Source of the DNA: Burkholderiaceae bacterium | GTDB lineage: Bacteria; Pseudomonadota; Gammaproteobacteria; Burkholderiales; Burkholderiaceae | Direction of reading: 5' to 3' | Assembly: GCA_947461335.1 (NCBI GenBank) | Contig: CANHLB010000108.1 | Coordinates: forward strand, 1 to 6,337 | DNA length: 6,337 bases | In this document: piece after piece, positions 1 to 5,750 of the stretch | How the letters are laid out: every line of letters starts with the position of its first letter | Numbering within the stretch: the stretch's first letter is position 1 | The notes under the pieces: model-generated | The model's database searches: none | What the model was told of the DNA's origin: nothing | The model's input: only the letters and a program-made list of their open reading frames with translations | Position numbers and translations under genes: made by a program

Positions 1-16
1 ATTTGCAGTAGTCCAG

Positions 17-92
17 GTCCCCATCGTCTAGAGGCCTAGGACATCACCCTTTCACGGTGAGTACGGGGGTTCGAATCCCCCTGGGGACGCCA
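17..92 (+). tRNA. tRNA-Glu (anticodon TTC)
   Basis: This is a complete cloverleaf. The acceptor stem GTCCCCA (17-23) pairs with TGGGGAC (82-88), followed by discriminator G and an encoded CCA (90-92). The anticodon stem is TCACC/GGTGA (44-48/56-60) around the loop CTTTCAC, giving anticodon TTC at 51-53, which reads GAA/GAG. The T-arm GGGGG-TTCGAAT-CCCCC is perfect. Only 16 bases lie upstream, so its promoter is outside the window. It is probably co-transcribed with the tRNA-Asp 45 bp downstream. Confidence 0.97.
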
Positions 93-137
93 GTTTTTTG
101 GTAGCAAAGAAGCAAGAAGTATTACTCGAAGTCATTT

Positions 138-214
138 GGAGCGGTAGTTCAGTTGGTTAGAATATCTGCCTGTCACGCAGAGGGTCGCGGGTTCGAGTCC
201 CGTCCGTTCCGCCA
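138..214 (+). tRNA. tRNA-Asp (anticodon GTC)
   Basis: This is a complete cloverleaf. The acceptor GGAGCGG (138-144) pairs with CCGTTCC (204-210) with one G-T wobble, and CCA is encoded at 212-214. The anticodon stem TCTGC/GCAGA encloses the loop CTGTCAC, with anticodon GTC at 172-174. The T-loop TTCGAGT is canonical. It is the second gene of a Glu-Asp tRNA pair and is followed within 10 bp by an intrinsic terminator that ends the tRNA transcript. Confidence 0.97.
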
Positions 215-222
215 AGACAATT

Positions 223-250
223 AAAGCCCCCTAAACTAGGGGGCTTTTTT
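223..250 (+). terminator. Rho-independent terminator of the tRNA operon
   Basis: A perfect GC-rich inverted repeat, AGCCCCCTA (225-233) and TAGGGGGCT (237-245), encloses a 3-nt AAC loop. An unbroken run of six T (245-250) follows. Flanking A/T pairs extend the stem. It lies just after the tRNA-Asp 3' end and isolates the tRNA unit from the downstream transporter gene. Confidence 0.95.
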
Positions 251-363
251 CACTTATTGAATCCTCTTAAGTCATACTCTGGGTATTAGTTATTCACAGT
301 TAGAAGAATATTGGCATGTCTGTCACTAAAATGAGAATTTAAAATTCAGCTAGGAGTCATCTT

Positions 364-696
364 ATGAATTGGCTTATGTTGTTAGCAGCAATCATCGCTG
401 AAGTTTCGGCAACTTCGGCTTTGAAGGCCTCAGATGGCTTTACTAAATTTTGGCCATCTGTAATAGTGATCGTTGGCTATGCATCAGCTTTTTTCTTACT
501 TTCTCTTTTGGTAAAAGTATTTCCTGTAGGGATTGTCTATGCAATTTGGTGCGGAGTTGGCATTGCACTTATTGCAGTTGTGGGCTGGTTTTACCTTGAT
601 CAAAAACTTGACTTACCGGCAATTGCAGGAATTGCTCTAATCACTGCCGGTGTTGTTCTTATAAGTCTTTTTTCAAACTCAACGTCAGATATGTAA
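364..696 (+). CDS. Small multidrug resistance (SMR) family efflux transporter, EmrE-like
   Basis: A 110-residue four-helix inner-membrane protein, exactly the usual SMR length. Family members work as antiparallel dimers and exchange protons for quaternary or polyaromatic cations. The essential membrane glutamate is present in helix 1 (Glu13 in AAIIAEV, equivalent to EmrE Glu14). The segment GFTKFWPS (25-32) and the signature YAIWCGVG (59-66; Tyr59 and Trp62 match EmrE Tyr60 and Trp63) follow, then LDLPAIAGIALITAGV in the last helix. These favour the EmrE/Qac type over the guanidinium-exporting Gdx/SugE type, but the substrate cannot be read from sequence alone. The start is supported by AGGAG (352-356), 7 bases before the ATG. 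It sits alone between the tRNA terminator and the SDR gene, 102 bp upstream of the latter. A weak TTGGCA (311-316) is a possible -35, but I see no convincing -10. Confidence 0.93.
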   Translation: MNWLMLLAAIIAEVSATSALKASDGFTKFWPSVIVIVGYASAFFLLSLLVKVFPVGIVYAIWCGVGIALIAVVGWFYLDQKLDLPAIAGIALITAGVVLISLFSNSTSDM

Positions 697-744
697 TTAT
701 TTGAGTGTGTTGGTGGTAATGCTAATCAAAATACTAGGTTAATT

Positions 745-798
745 ATGATTTCCCCTCTAGAATTGACTGAATTTACTAAAGGGCTATCTGTCATCTAA
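745..798 (+). other. Upstream mini-ORF (17 codons) abutting the SDR start
   Basis: ATG at 745 opens a frame encoding MISPLELTEFTKGLSVI and ends with TAA at 796-798, immediately followed by the ATG of the downstream dehydrogenase in the same frame. A weak AGG (735-737) precedes its ATG by 7 bases. It could be a leader ORF that couples translation to the SDR gene. It could also be the remnant of a longer N-terminus interrupted by a stop, or chance. No known peptide is recognised. Confidence 0.3.
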
Positions 799-1914
799 AT
801 GCAATTTAAGCCAAAAATACTCATCACTGGAGCTAATGGCTTTATTGGCGGCGCTTTAGTTGCTAAGCTAATCGTTACAGGGGAGTCTCAGGAAGCCATT
901 TTCCTCATTCGCTGCGCTAATCCTGAAGATGGTTTATTAAAGTTAACTAAAACTTTAAGAGCGCATGGCGTTTCAACGAGCCAGCTACTAGAGCTGAGAT
1001 TAAATCAGATCTTATGTGGAGATTTAAATGTTGTTAATCGATGGATTGATGACCCTCGACTAGAGTCCATTGAAAAGGTTGTTAGTTCAGCGGCAGTGGC
1101 ATCTTTTGGTAATCATCCCTCCATTTTGCCAACCAATGTAGATGGCGTTTTAAATATGGCACATGGCTTGAGTCATCGATGTAATTTAAAAAAGTTTCTT
1201 CATGTTGGAACCGCGATGGCTTGCGGCCTGAAATCGCCTAATCCTGTACCGGAAGGCTATGATGGAGGGCCAAAAACCCATCATTTTTTAGAATATACCC
1301 ATAGTAAGTACGAGGCCGAGCGACGATTAAAAGATGAGCTACCGCATTTACCCCTGATTGTTGCTAGACCTTCTATAGTTGTTGGGCATACCAAACTTGG
1401 TTGTAAAGCATCTGGAAGTATTTTTTGGGTTTTTAGAATGGCGCTTGCGTTAAAAGCTTTTCCTTGTGCTCTAAATCAACGCATTGATGTTGTGCCTGTA
1501 GATTACTGTGCAGATGCGATTTATTTGCTCTTAACAAAACCAAATTTGAAATACAACAGCTACCATATTTCAGCTGGAAAAAATTCTGCTGCCAGCTTTG
1601 CCGAGATTGATGAGGCTATTGCGAAAGCTACAGGAAAACCCAAAATCCAGGGCTATCAGCAAAAATCATATGAGCAACTCCTTCAGATGAAGGCTCAATT
1701 TAAATCTGCCCTTGGAGAATGTAATCTCCGTATTGTTTCAAAGGCTATTAAAGCTTATGGCGGTTTTTCAACTCTCGAGCTTATTTTTGATAACGCCAGG
1801 CTAATAGAGGAGGGTATGGCTGAGTCTACTTCATTGGCTAAATATGCAGGACTTTGCGAGATTACAAGCAAAGGTATTTTAATTGCGGACCAGATGAAAT
1901 TTGATTATAAATAA
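799..1914 (+). CDS. Extended short-chain dehydrogenase/reductase, NAD_binding_4 (thioester / fatty acyl reductase)-like
   Basis: A 371-residue NAD(P)-dependent oxidoreductase with no signal peptide or membrane helix. The N-terminal Rossmann motif is TGANGFIGG (10-18). An Arg after strand 2 (LIR, 36-38) hints at NADP(H). LCGDL (72-76), HVGTAMACG (135-143), the catalytic pair Tyr166/Lys170 (YTHSK), RPSIVVGH (190-197) and VPVDYCADAI (232-241) form the pattern of the branch that reduces acyl thioesters to aldehydes or alcohols. A nucleoside-sugar epimerase is the alternative, and the true substrate is unknown. TAA directly precedes the ATG in frame, so no earlier start exists without readthrough. 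The only SD-like AAAGGG (778-783) is 15 bases away, unusually far. No carrier protein, ligase or biosynthetic partner is nearby. The gene converges on the minus-strand gene at 1990. Confidence 0.85.
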   Translation: MQFKPKILITGANGFIGGALVAKLIVTGESQEAIFLIRCANPEDGLLKLTKTLRAHGVSTSQLLELRLNQILCGDLNVVNRWIDDPRLESIEKVVSSAAVASFGNHPSILPTNVDGVLNMAHGLSHRCNLKKFLHVGTAMACGLKSPNPVPEGYDGGPKTHHFLEYTHSKYEAERRLKDELPHLPLIVARPSIVVGHTKLGCKASGSIFWVFRMALALKAFPCALNQRIDVVPVDYCADAIYLLLTKPNLKYNSYHISAGKNSAASFAEIDEAIAKATGKPKIQGYQQKSYEQLLQMKAQFKSALGECNLRIVSKAIKAYGGFSTLELIFDNARLIEEGMAESTSLAKYAGLCEITSKGILIADQMKFDYK

Positions 1915-1989
1915 GCTTGGGTTAGTAGGCCTGAAGCGAACTCTACAATAGCTCAATTCCTAAATTAGTTATAAATCATGTTCTATGTA

Positions 1990-2601
1990 TTACTTCTTTT
2001 TAGGAGTAGTGATTGAGGCAGCCATTGCATCGTAATAAATCACCTTCACTTGCTCACCAACTTTTACATCAGCCAGCAGCGCAGGGTCTTTAACTGTCAC
2101 AGTTGTTACCTTGCCACTAGGACCTTTAACCGATACCAACTTCTTTTCTCTGTCTACAGATACGATGTCTGCAATGATGGTTGTCTTATTAGCAATGGTT
2201 TCTGCAGGCTTTTCATTTACTTTAGAAGTCGTTATGGTGTTTGTTTCAACCTTACTTCGAACCCCATCACTTTTCGTTTTAATAAGCTCAATTGCTACGG
2301 CTAATTCATACGTTACATTGACTCGATCACCCTTTTTGATTTGATCAAAATTCGTAATTTCTGGGCCTGCAACAAACTTGGATTCACCTTCTTTGTTCTT
2401 AAAAGTAAGGGTACGGGTCTTTTTGTCAATCTTAATAACCTCACCCTCATATAGCTGGTAGCGATTATCAACTACAGCAGCATCAATCACCATAGGCTTA
2501 TTGGCCCCTGAATTAGCGGGGTTTGATTGAGCAATAGCTATGGAGGAGCTGGCCAATAAAGAGGCTAGAACTAAAGAGAGGGATGCGAATTTAGTATTCA
2601 T
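1990..2601 (-). CDS. Exported protein of unknown function with two tandem beta-rich repeats
   Basis: A 203-residue protein with a clear Sec signal peptide: MNTK, a hydrophobic core (residues 6-22), then an AIA motif predicting cleavage after Ala24. It is probably periplasmic, as no lipobox is seen. The mature part carries two similar units, residues about 53-105 and 145-197. In each, an opening V-x-x-(I/V)-D-(K/R) strand leads to alternating hydrophobic strands and then G-(D/E)-x-V-x-V-x-Y-x-x-A-x-A. The pattern suggests small beta-barrel or SH3/OB-like folds joined by a Thr/Lys-rich linker (108-140), with a Lys-rich tail (PKKK). I do not recognise a named family or function. AAGGAA (2605-2610 on the minus strand) lies 3 bases before the ATG, slightly close but usable. 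It is divergent from hyi across a 149-bp gap and converges with the SDR gene. Confidence 0.85.
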   Translation of the reverse strand: MNTKFASLSLVLASLLASSSIAIAQSNPANSGANKPMVIDAAVVDNRYQLYEGEVIKIDKKTRTLTFKNKEGESKFVAGPEITNFDQIKKGDRVNVTYELAVAIELIKTKSDGVRSKVETNTITTSKVNEKPAETIANKTTIIADIVSVDREKKLVSVKGPSGKVTTVTVKDPALLADVKVGEQVKVIYYDAMAASITTPKKK

Positions 2602-2624
2602 TATTTCCTTGATATAGATAGTTG

Positions 2625-2635
2625 TTTGTTAAGAT
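2625..2635 (+). repeat. 11-bp direct repeat, copy 1
   Basis: TTTGTTAAGAT occurs here and again at 2705-2715, in the same orientation and 80 bp apart, inside the divergent intergenic region. This copy lies 24 bp upstream of the minus-strand gene's start codon. It could be a regulator-binding half or a chance AT-rich word. Confidence 0.4.
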
Positions 2636-2669
2636 ATTAGCTCACTTTTATCATTTAATCCCTCCAGCA

Positions 2670-2687
2670 TGGCCTAATGTAAGGCCA
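2670..2687. repeat. Short hairpin in the divergent intergenic region
   Basis: A perfect 6-bp inverted repeat, TGGCCT (2670-2675) and AGGCCA (2682-2687), with a 6-nt AATGTA loop. There is no T tract on either side, so it is not an intrinsic terminator. It sits midway between the divergent starts. The same stem and loop size recur inside the esterase gene at 4605-4624. Confidence 0.5.
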
Positions 2688-2696
2688 AGACCGATT

Positions 2697-2723
2697 TTCA
2701 CATCTTTGTTAAGATCCTTAAAT
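2697..2723 (+). promoter_or_regulatory. Candidate sigma-70 promoter for hyi
   Basis: TTCACA (2697-2702, five of six matches to TTGACA) and TTAAAT (2718-2723, four of six matches to TATAAT) are separated by 15 bp, shorter than ideal. This would give a leader of about 20 bases before the hyi ATG. A weaker alternative is TTGATA (2609-2614) with GATATT (2633-2638) at 18 bp spacing. Neither is conclusive. Confidence 0.25.
2705..2715 (+). repeat. 11-bp direct repeat, copy 2
   Basis: This is the second exact copy of TTTGTTAAGAT. Its AAGAT half also forms a small dyad with ATCTT (2722-2726). It falls between the candidate -35 and -10 of hyi, 35 bp before the hyi ATG, a position suited to repression if it is an operator. 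Confidence 0.4.
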
Positions 2724-2750
2724 CTTCTTAAAACCTAGAAAGGTTATGAA

Positions 2751-3530
2751 ATGCCTCAATTTGCTGCAAACTTGACCATGCTTTTTAATGAAGCCCCCTT
2801 TATGGAGCGCTTTGAGCGTGCTTCTAAGGCTGGCTTTAAGGCCGTAGAATTTCTGTTCCCCTATGCCTTTCCTGCCTCTGAAATTAAGCAGGAACTCGAT
2901 CGAAATCAACTGAAACTCGTTCTTCATAATTTGCCAGCTGGGGACTGGGATGCTGGTGAGCGAGGAATTGCGTGCCTCCCTGATCGAGTAGATGAATTTC
3001 GCACGGGCGTTACTAAGGCAATTGAGTACGCAAAAGCTTTAGGTGTTCCACAGTTAAATTGCTTAGCTGGAAAAGTGCCCGAAGGCGTGAATGCAAAGTT
3101 GTTACATGACACTTTTATATCAAACTTAAAGTATGCGGCCTCGGAGTTAAAGAAGGCTAATCTCAAACTACTGATTGAGCCAATCAATACATTTGATATT
3201 CCTGGATTTTATCTTTCAACAACTCAGCAGGCTATAGACATCATCAATGAAGTTGGCGCAGATAATTTATATGTGCAATATGACATCTATCATGCCCAGC
3301 GTATGGAGGGTGAACTCTCCAATACGATTAAAAAGAATTTAAATAAGATCGCACACATTCAGTTGGCAGACAATCCAGGTCGGAACGAGCCTGGTACTGG
3401 GGAGATTAATTACCCGCACCTTTTTAAATTTATTGACAGTCTTGGATATTCAGGTTGGATAGGTTGCGAATATAAGCCAGCTACGAATACTGAAGCTGGC
3501 TTAGGCTGGGTTAAAAATTTAAATTCATAG
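2751..3530 (+). CDS. hyi: Hydroxypyruvate isomerase
   Basis: A 259-residue cytosolic TIM-barrel enzyme, essentially the length of E. coli Hyi, that interconverts hydroxypyruvate and tartronate semialdehyde. The sequence follows Hyi almost end to end: FAANLTMLF (4-12), GFKAVEFLFPY (28-38), HNLPAGDWDAGERGIACLP (59-77), LIEPIN (141-146), VQYDIYHAQRMEGEL (175-189), NEPGTGEINY (212-221) and GCEYKP (238-243). The two family catalytic or metal-binding glutamates correspond to Glu143 and Glu240; His181 and Glu218 are in conserved blocks. AGAAAGG (2736-2742), 8 bases before the ATG, supports the start. It is first in a plus-strand run, 30 bp ahead of glxR, whose enzyme consumes its product. Divergent promoter-region repeats at 2625 and 2705 may regulate it. 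Glyoxylate carboligase, often adjacent, is absent here. Confidence 0.96.
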   Translation: MPQFAANLTMLFNEAPFMERFERASKAGFKAVEFLFPYAFPASEIKQELDRNQLKLVLHNLPAGDWDAGERGIACLPDRVDEFRTGVTKAIEYAKALGVPQLNCLAGKVPEGVNAKLLHDTFISNLKYAASELKKANLKLLIEPINTFDIPGFYLSTTQQAIDIINEVGADNLYVQYDIYHAQRMEGELSNTIKKNLNKIAHIQLADNPGRNEPGTGEINYPHLFKFIDSLGYSGWIGCEYKPATNTEAGLGWVKNLNS

Positions 3531-3560
3531 GATTAGTTAGAGAAAAATAAAGGAAACAAT

Positions 3561-4460
3561 ATGAGTCAGAAATTAAAATTAGGTTTTGTTGGGCTTGGTA
3601 TCATGGGCGCCCCTATGGCCGGACAGTTAGTGAAAGCAGGGCATGAGGTGTTTATTACTACACGCAGCAAAGTTCCGGAAGATCTAGCTTCGACCTCTGC
3701 AATTAAGTGCGCTAGTCCACGTGAAGTAGCTGAAAAAGCAGACATCATTTTCACCATGGTTCCCGATACACCTGATGTTGAAAAAGTATTGTTTAGTGAA
3801 AACGGAGTAGCTGCAGGCCTATCCAAAGGAAAAGTTGTTGTAGATATGAGCTCTATTTCACCGATTGCTACTAAAGAATATGCCAAGAAAATTAATGCCT
3901 TAGGTTGTGACTACCTTGATGCACCCGTTTCTGGTGGAGAAGTAGGTGCAAAAAATGCGACACTTTCTATCATGGTTGGCGGTGATGAGGCAGTTTTTAA
4001 TAAAGTTAAGCCAGTGCTCGATCTCATGGGTAAAAATATCAACCTAGTAGGTGGGAATGGTGATGGGCAAACGGCTAAGGTAGCAAATCAAATCATTGTT
4101 GCTCTCAATATTGAAGCGGTAGCAGAAGCTTTATTGTTTGCTTCTAAGGCCGGTGCCGATCCGGCAAAAGTACGTCAGGCATTGATGGGCGGCTTTGCAA
4201 GCTCAAAGATTCTAGAGGTGCATGGTGAGCGCATGGTTAAACGCACATTTGATCCTGGTTTTAGAATTGAGCTGCATCAAAAAGACCTCAATCTTGCTCT
4301 AAATAGTGCGCGTGCTTTGGGTGTATCGCTTCCTAATACTGCCACGGCACAGGAGTTATTTAACTCTTGCGCTGCAAATGGCGGAAAAGCCTGGGATCAC
4401 TCTGCAATGGTGAAAGCCTTGGAAAAGCTGGCCAATTTTGAGGTTGGACAAAAAACCTAA
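3561..4460 (+). CDS. glxR: 2-hydroxy-3-oxopropionate (tartronate semialdehyde) reductase
   Basis: A 299-residue beta-hydroxyacid dehydrogenase that reduces tartronate semialdehyde to D-glycerate with NAD(P)H in the glyoxylate-to-glycerate pathway. The N-terminal dinucleotide fold shows GLGIMG (11-16). The substrate motif is DAPVSGG (120-126). The catalytic helix GQTAKVANQ (169-177) carries the expected Lys173, and HQKDLNLAL (239-247) is the conserved C-terminal cofactor-closing segment. Full length and all hallmarks are present. AAAGGAA (3549-3555) precedes the ATG by 5 bases. Pairing with hyi makes GlxR more likely than the related 3-hydroxyisobutyrate or D-beta-hydroxybutyrate dehydrogenases. 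The esterase gene starts only 9 bases after its stop, implying one transcript. Confidence 0.94.
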   Translation: MSQKLKLGFVGLGIMGAPMAGQLVKAGHEVFITTRSKVPEDLASTSAIKCASPREVAEKADIIFTMVPDTPDVEKVLFSENGVAAGLSKGKVVVDMSSISPIATKEYAKKINALGCDYLDAPVSGGEVGAKNATLSIMVGGDEAVFNKVKPVLDLMGKNINLVGGNGDGQTAKVANQIIVALNIEAVAEALLFASKAGADPAKVRQALMGGFASSKILEVHGERMVKRTFDPGFRIELHQKDLNLALNSARALGVSLPNTATAQELFNSCAANGGKAWDHSAMVKALEKLANFEVGQKT

Positions 4461-4469
4461 GAATTGAAT

Positions 4470-5057
4470 ATGGCATCGACTTTACTGGTTTATTTGCACG
4501 GCTTTCGCTCATCGCCTCGATCAAGCAAGGCAGTCAAGACCAGTGAGGCCCTTAAGGCTTTATCAACACCAGATCATACGTTCGAATGGTATTGCCCTCA
4601 ATTACTGGCCTCTCCAAAGGCCAGTATGGCTATGGTGACAAACTATATCGATCAGTCTAAAGCTGATCGCATGGTTGTTATCGGCTCGTCACTTGGCGGC
4701 TTTTATGCTAATTATTTAACAGAAAAATATTCTTGCAAGGCAGTTGCTTTAAATCCTGCTGTTAGGGCGGCGAGAGAGCTTGCGCCTCATGTGGGGATGA
4801 TGACTGCATACGACAGTGAAGAGCCTTTTGACTTTCGACCAGAATATATTGATGAGTTAAAAGCCTTACAAGTGGAGAGGGTTTCTGATCCAAGCCGTTA
4901 CTTTCTAATTGCCGCAAAGGGGGATGAACTGCTTGATTGGATGGAAATGAGCCAGTTCTATCAAGGCGCTAAGCAGCTGATCCTAGAAGGTAGCGACCAT
5001 GGAATAGCTGACTATTCAGATCACCTCCCAAGGATCATGGAGTTTATATCCCCTTAG
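4470..5057 (+). CDS. YqiA-like (UPF0227) alpha/beta-fold esterase
   Basis: A 195-residue single-domain hydrolase, the normal size for YqiA. The oxyanion-side motif YLHGFRSSP (8-16) comes first. The nucleophile elbow GSSLGG (72-77) places Ser74 as nucleophile. An acid candidate is Asp152 in AAKGDELLDW, and the catalytic His177 is in EGSDHGI. LNPAVRA (94-100) is also typical. Characterised relatives hydrolyse short-chain esters and acyl-CoA; the physiological substrate is not known. I chose ATG 4470 over an in-frame TTG at 4464 because it is a standard codon just before the conserved first strand. The SD is weak (AAGAA, 4459-4463), and with only 9 bases after glxR, translation is probably coupled. 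A 9-bp perfect hairpin lies within the coding region (4603-4626). Confidence 0.88.
   Translation: MASTLLVYLHGFRSSPRSSKAVKTSEALKALSTPDHTFEWYCPQLLASPKASMAMVTNYIDQSKADRMVVIGSSLGGFYANYLTEKYSCKAVALNPAVRAARELAPHVGMMTAYDSEEPFDFRPEYIDELKALQVERVSDPSRYFLIAAKGDELLDWMEMSQFYQGAKQLILEGSDHGIADYSDHLPRIMEFISP
4603..4626. repeat. Strong hairpin inside the esterase gene
   Basis: A perfect 9-bp inverted repeat, TACTGGCCT (4603-4611) and AGGCCAGTA (4618-4626), with a 6-nt CTCCAA loop. It lies in the coding sequence around codons 45-53 of the esterase. There is no U tract, so it is not a terminator. Its inner core TGGCCT-N6-AGGCCA matches the intergenic hairpin at 2670. Confidence 0.6.
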
Positions 5058-5125
5058 ATGATTGATTGCAGCAAACTTCTTCTGTAAGATTAGTCAAACG
5101 ATTGATGGCTTTGCCTATATCGAGA

Positions 5126-5131
5126 AAGGAG
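5126..5131 (+). promoter_or_regulatory. Ribosome binding site deciding the HNH gene start
   Basis: AAGGAG (within AAAGGAGAG, 5125-5133) ends 5 bases before the GTG at 5137. It is the strongest SD in this part of the window and supports the GTG over the TTG at 5062, which has no SD. Confidence 0.75.
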
Positions 5132-5136
5132 AGTTT

Positions 5137-5706
5137 GTGCTGAGCATCTTGAAATTGGACGCTGGTGGAATTCCCCAGGGTTGGGTTAATGCTGAAGAGG
5201 CAACTAAACATTATGCCGATAGTAGCGTCTTATGGACGCTAGGTGACCCTGTCATGAAAATGCGTGGCGGCATTTCTAGGGCAAGCGGACTCCAATCTGT
5301 CATTGAGCTTCATTCAATTATTGCTATTAAGGGCAGCGCAAAGATTAATTTATTTGACGTTGTTCCAGTCATCACAAAACATAAACTTTTCAAGCGTGAC
5401 CGTGGGCTTTGTGCTTATTGTGGTGATGCTATTCATGAAAATTATGCAGAGGCCGAGCATATTATTCCAAATAGTCGAGGCGGCAAATATTCTTGGATGA
5501 ACTTGGTAATTTCCTGTAGGCCATGCAATCAACGTAAGGGTAATCGCACACCCGAGCAAGCCGGTATGGGCTTGTTATACACCCCTTATCTCCCAAGTCT
5601 TTATGAGGATATGATTCTTAAGGGCCGGAATATTCTTGCCGATCAAATGGATTTCTTGGCAGCCAATCTGCCCAAGAATAGTCGCTTACTTGAGGGCGCT
5701 CCCTGA
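5137..5706 (+). CDS. HNH endonuclease family protein
   Basis: A 189-residue cytosolic protein from the GTG start, with a C-terminal HNH nuclease domain. CAYC (Cys92/Cys95) and CRPC (Cys127/Cys130) form a likely zinc site. AEHIIPNSRGG (106-116) gives the first catalytic His108, preceded by Glu where Asp is common. Asn122 (WMNLV) and Asn131/Lys134 (CNQRKGNRTP) complete the HNN-type motif. The N-terminal part (LKLDAGGIPQGWV, then VLWTLGDPVMKMRGG) and the tail ILADQMDFLAANLP resemble a conserved Burkholderiales HNH protein as I recall it. All key residues are intact. The frame is open back to a TTG at 5062, but that would add 25 residues without an SD, and homologue-like sequence starts at the GTG. 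It sits 79 bp after the esterase and 44 bp before the DUF3108 gene. Whether it is a defence, repair or housekeeping nuclease is unknown. Confidence 0.9.
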   Translation: MLSILKLDAGGIPQGWVNAEEATKHYADSSVLWTLGDPVMKMRGGISRASGLQSVIELHSIIAIKGSAKINLFDVVPVITKHKLFKRDRGLCAYCGDAIHENYAEAEHIIPNSRGGKYSWMNLVISCRPCNQRKGNRTPEQAGMGLLYTPYLPSLYEDMILKGRNILADQMDFLAANLPKNSRLLEGAP

Positions 5707-5750
5707 GCTTGGAATTACGGCAAGGCAGGCGTCTCAATAGTAATCGTTTG

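Noticed and set aside
1..1989. tRNA-associated att duplication marking an integrated element
   Set aside because: I found no second copy of either tRNA 3' end in the window, and no integrase or transposase.
1915..1989. Bidirectional terminator between the convergent SDR and exported-protein genes
   Set aside because: No stable inverted repeat with a T tract could be found in this 75-bp gap; only the palindrome AGGCCT is present.
2050..2344. Two plus-strand open frames (84 and 77 codons) inside the exported-protein gene
   Set aside because: They lie wholly antisense to a gene with a clear signal peptide and repeats, have no SD, and show no protein-like pattern.
4464..4469. TTG start for the esterase two codons upstream of the ATG
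   Set aside because: ATG 4470 is the standard codon and the conserved sequence begins right after it. The TTG adds only two residues and no better SD.
5058..5087. ATG-initiated 9-codon frame right after the esterase stop
   Set aside because: It is too short, has no SD of its own and no recognisable peptide.
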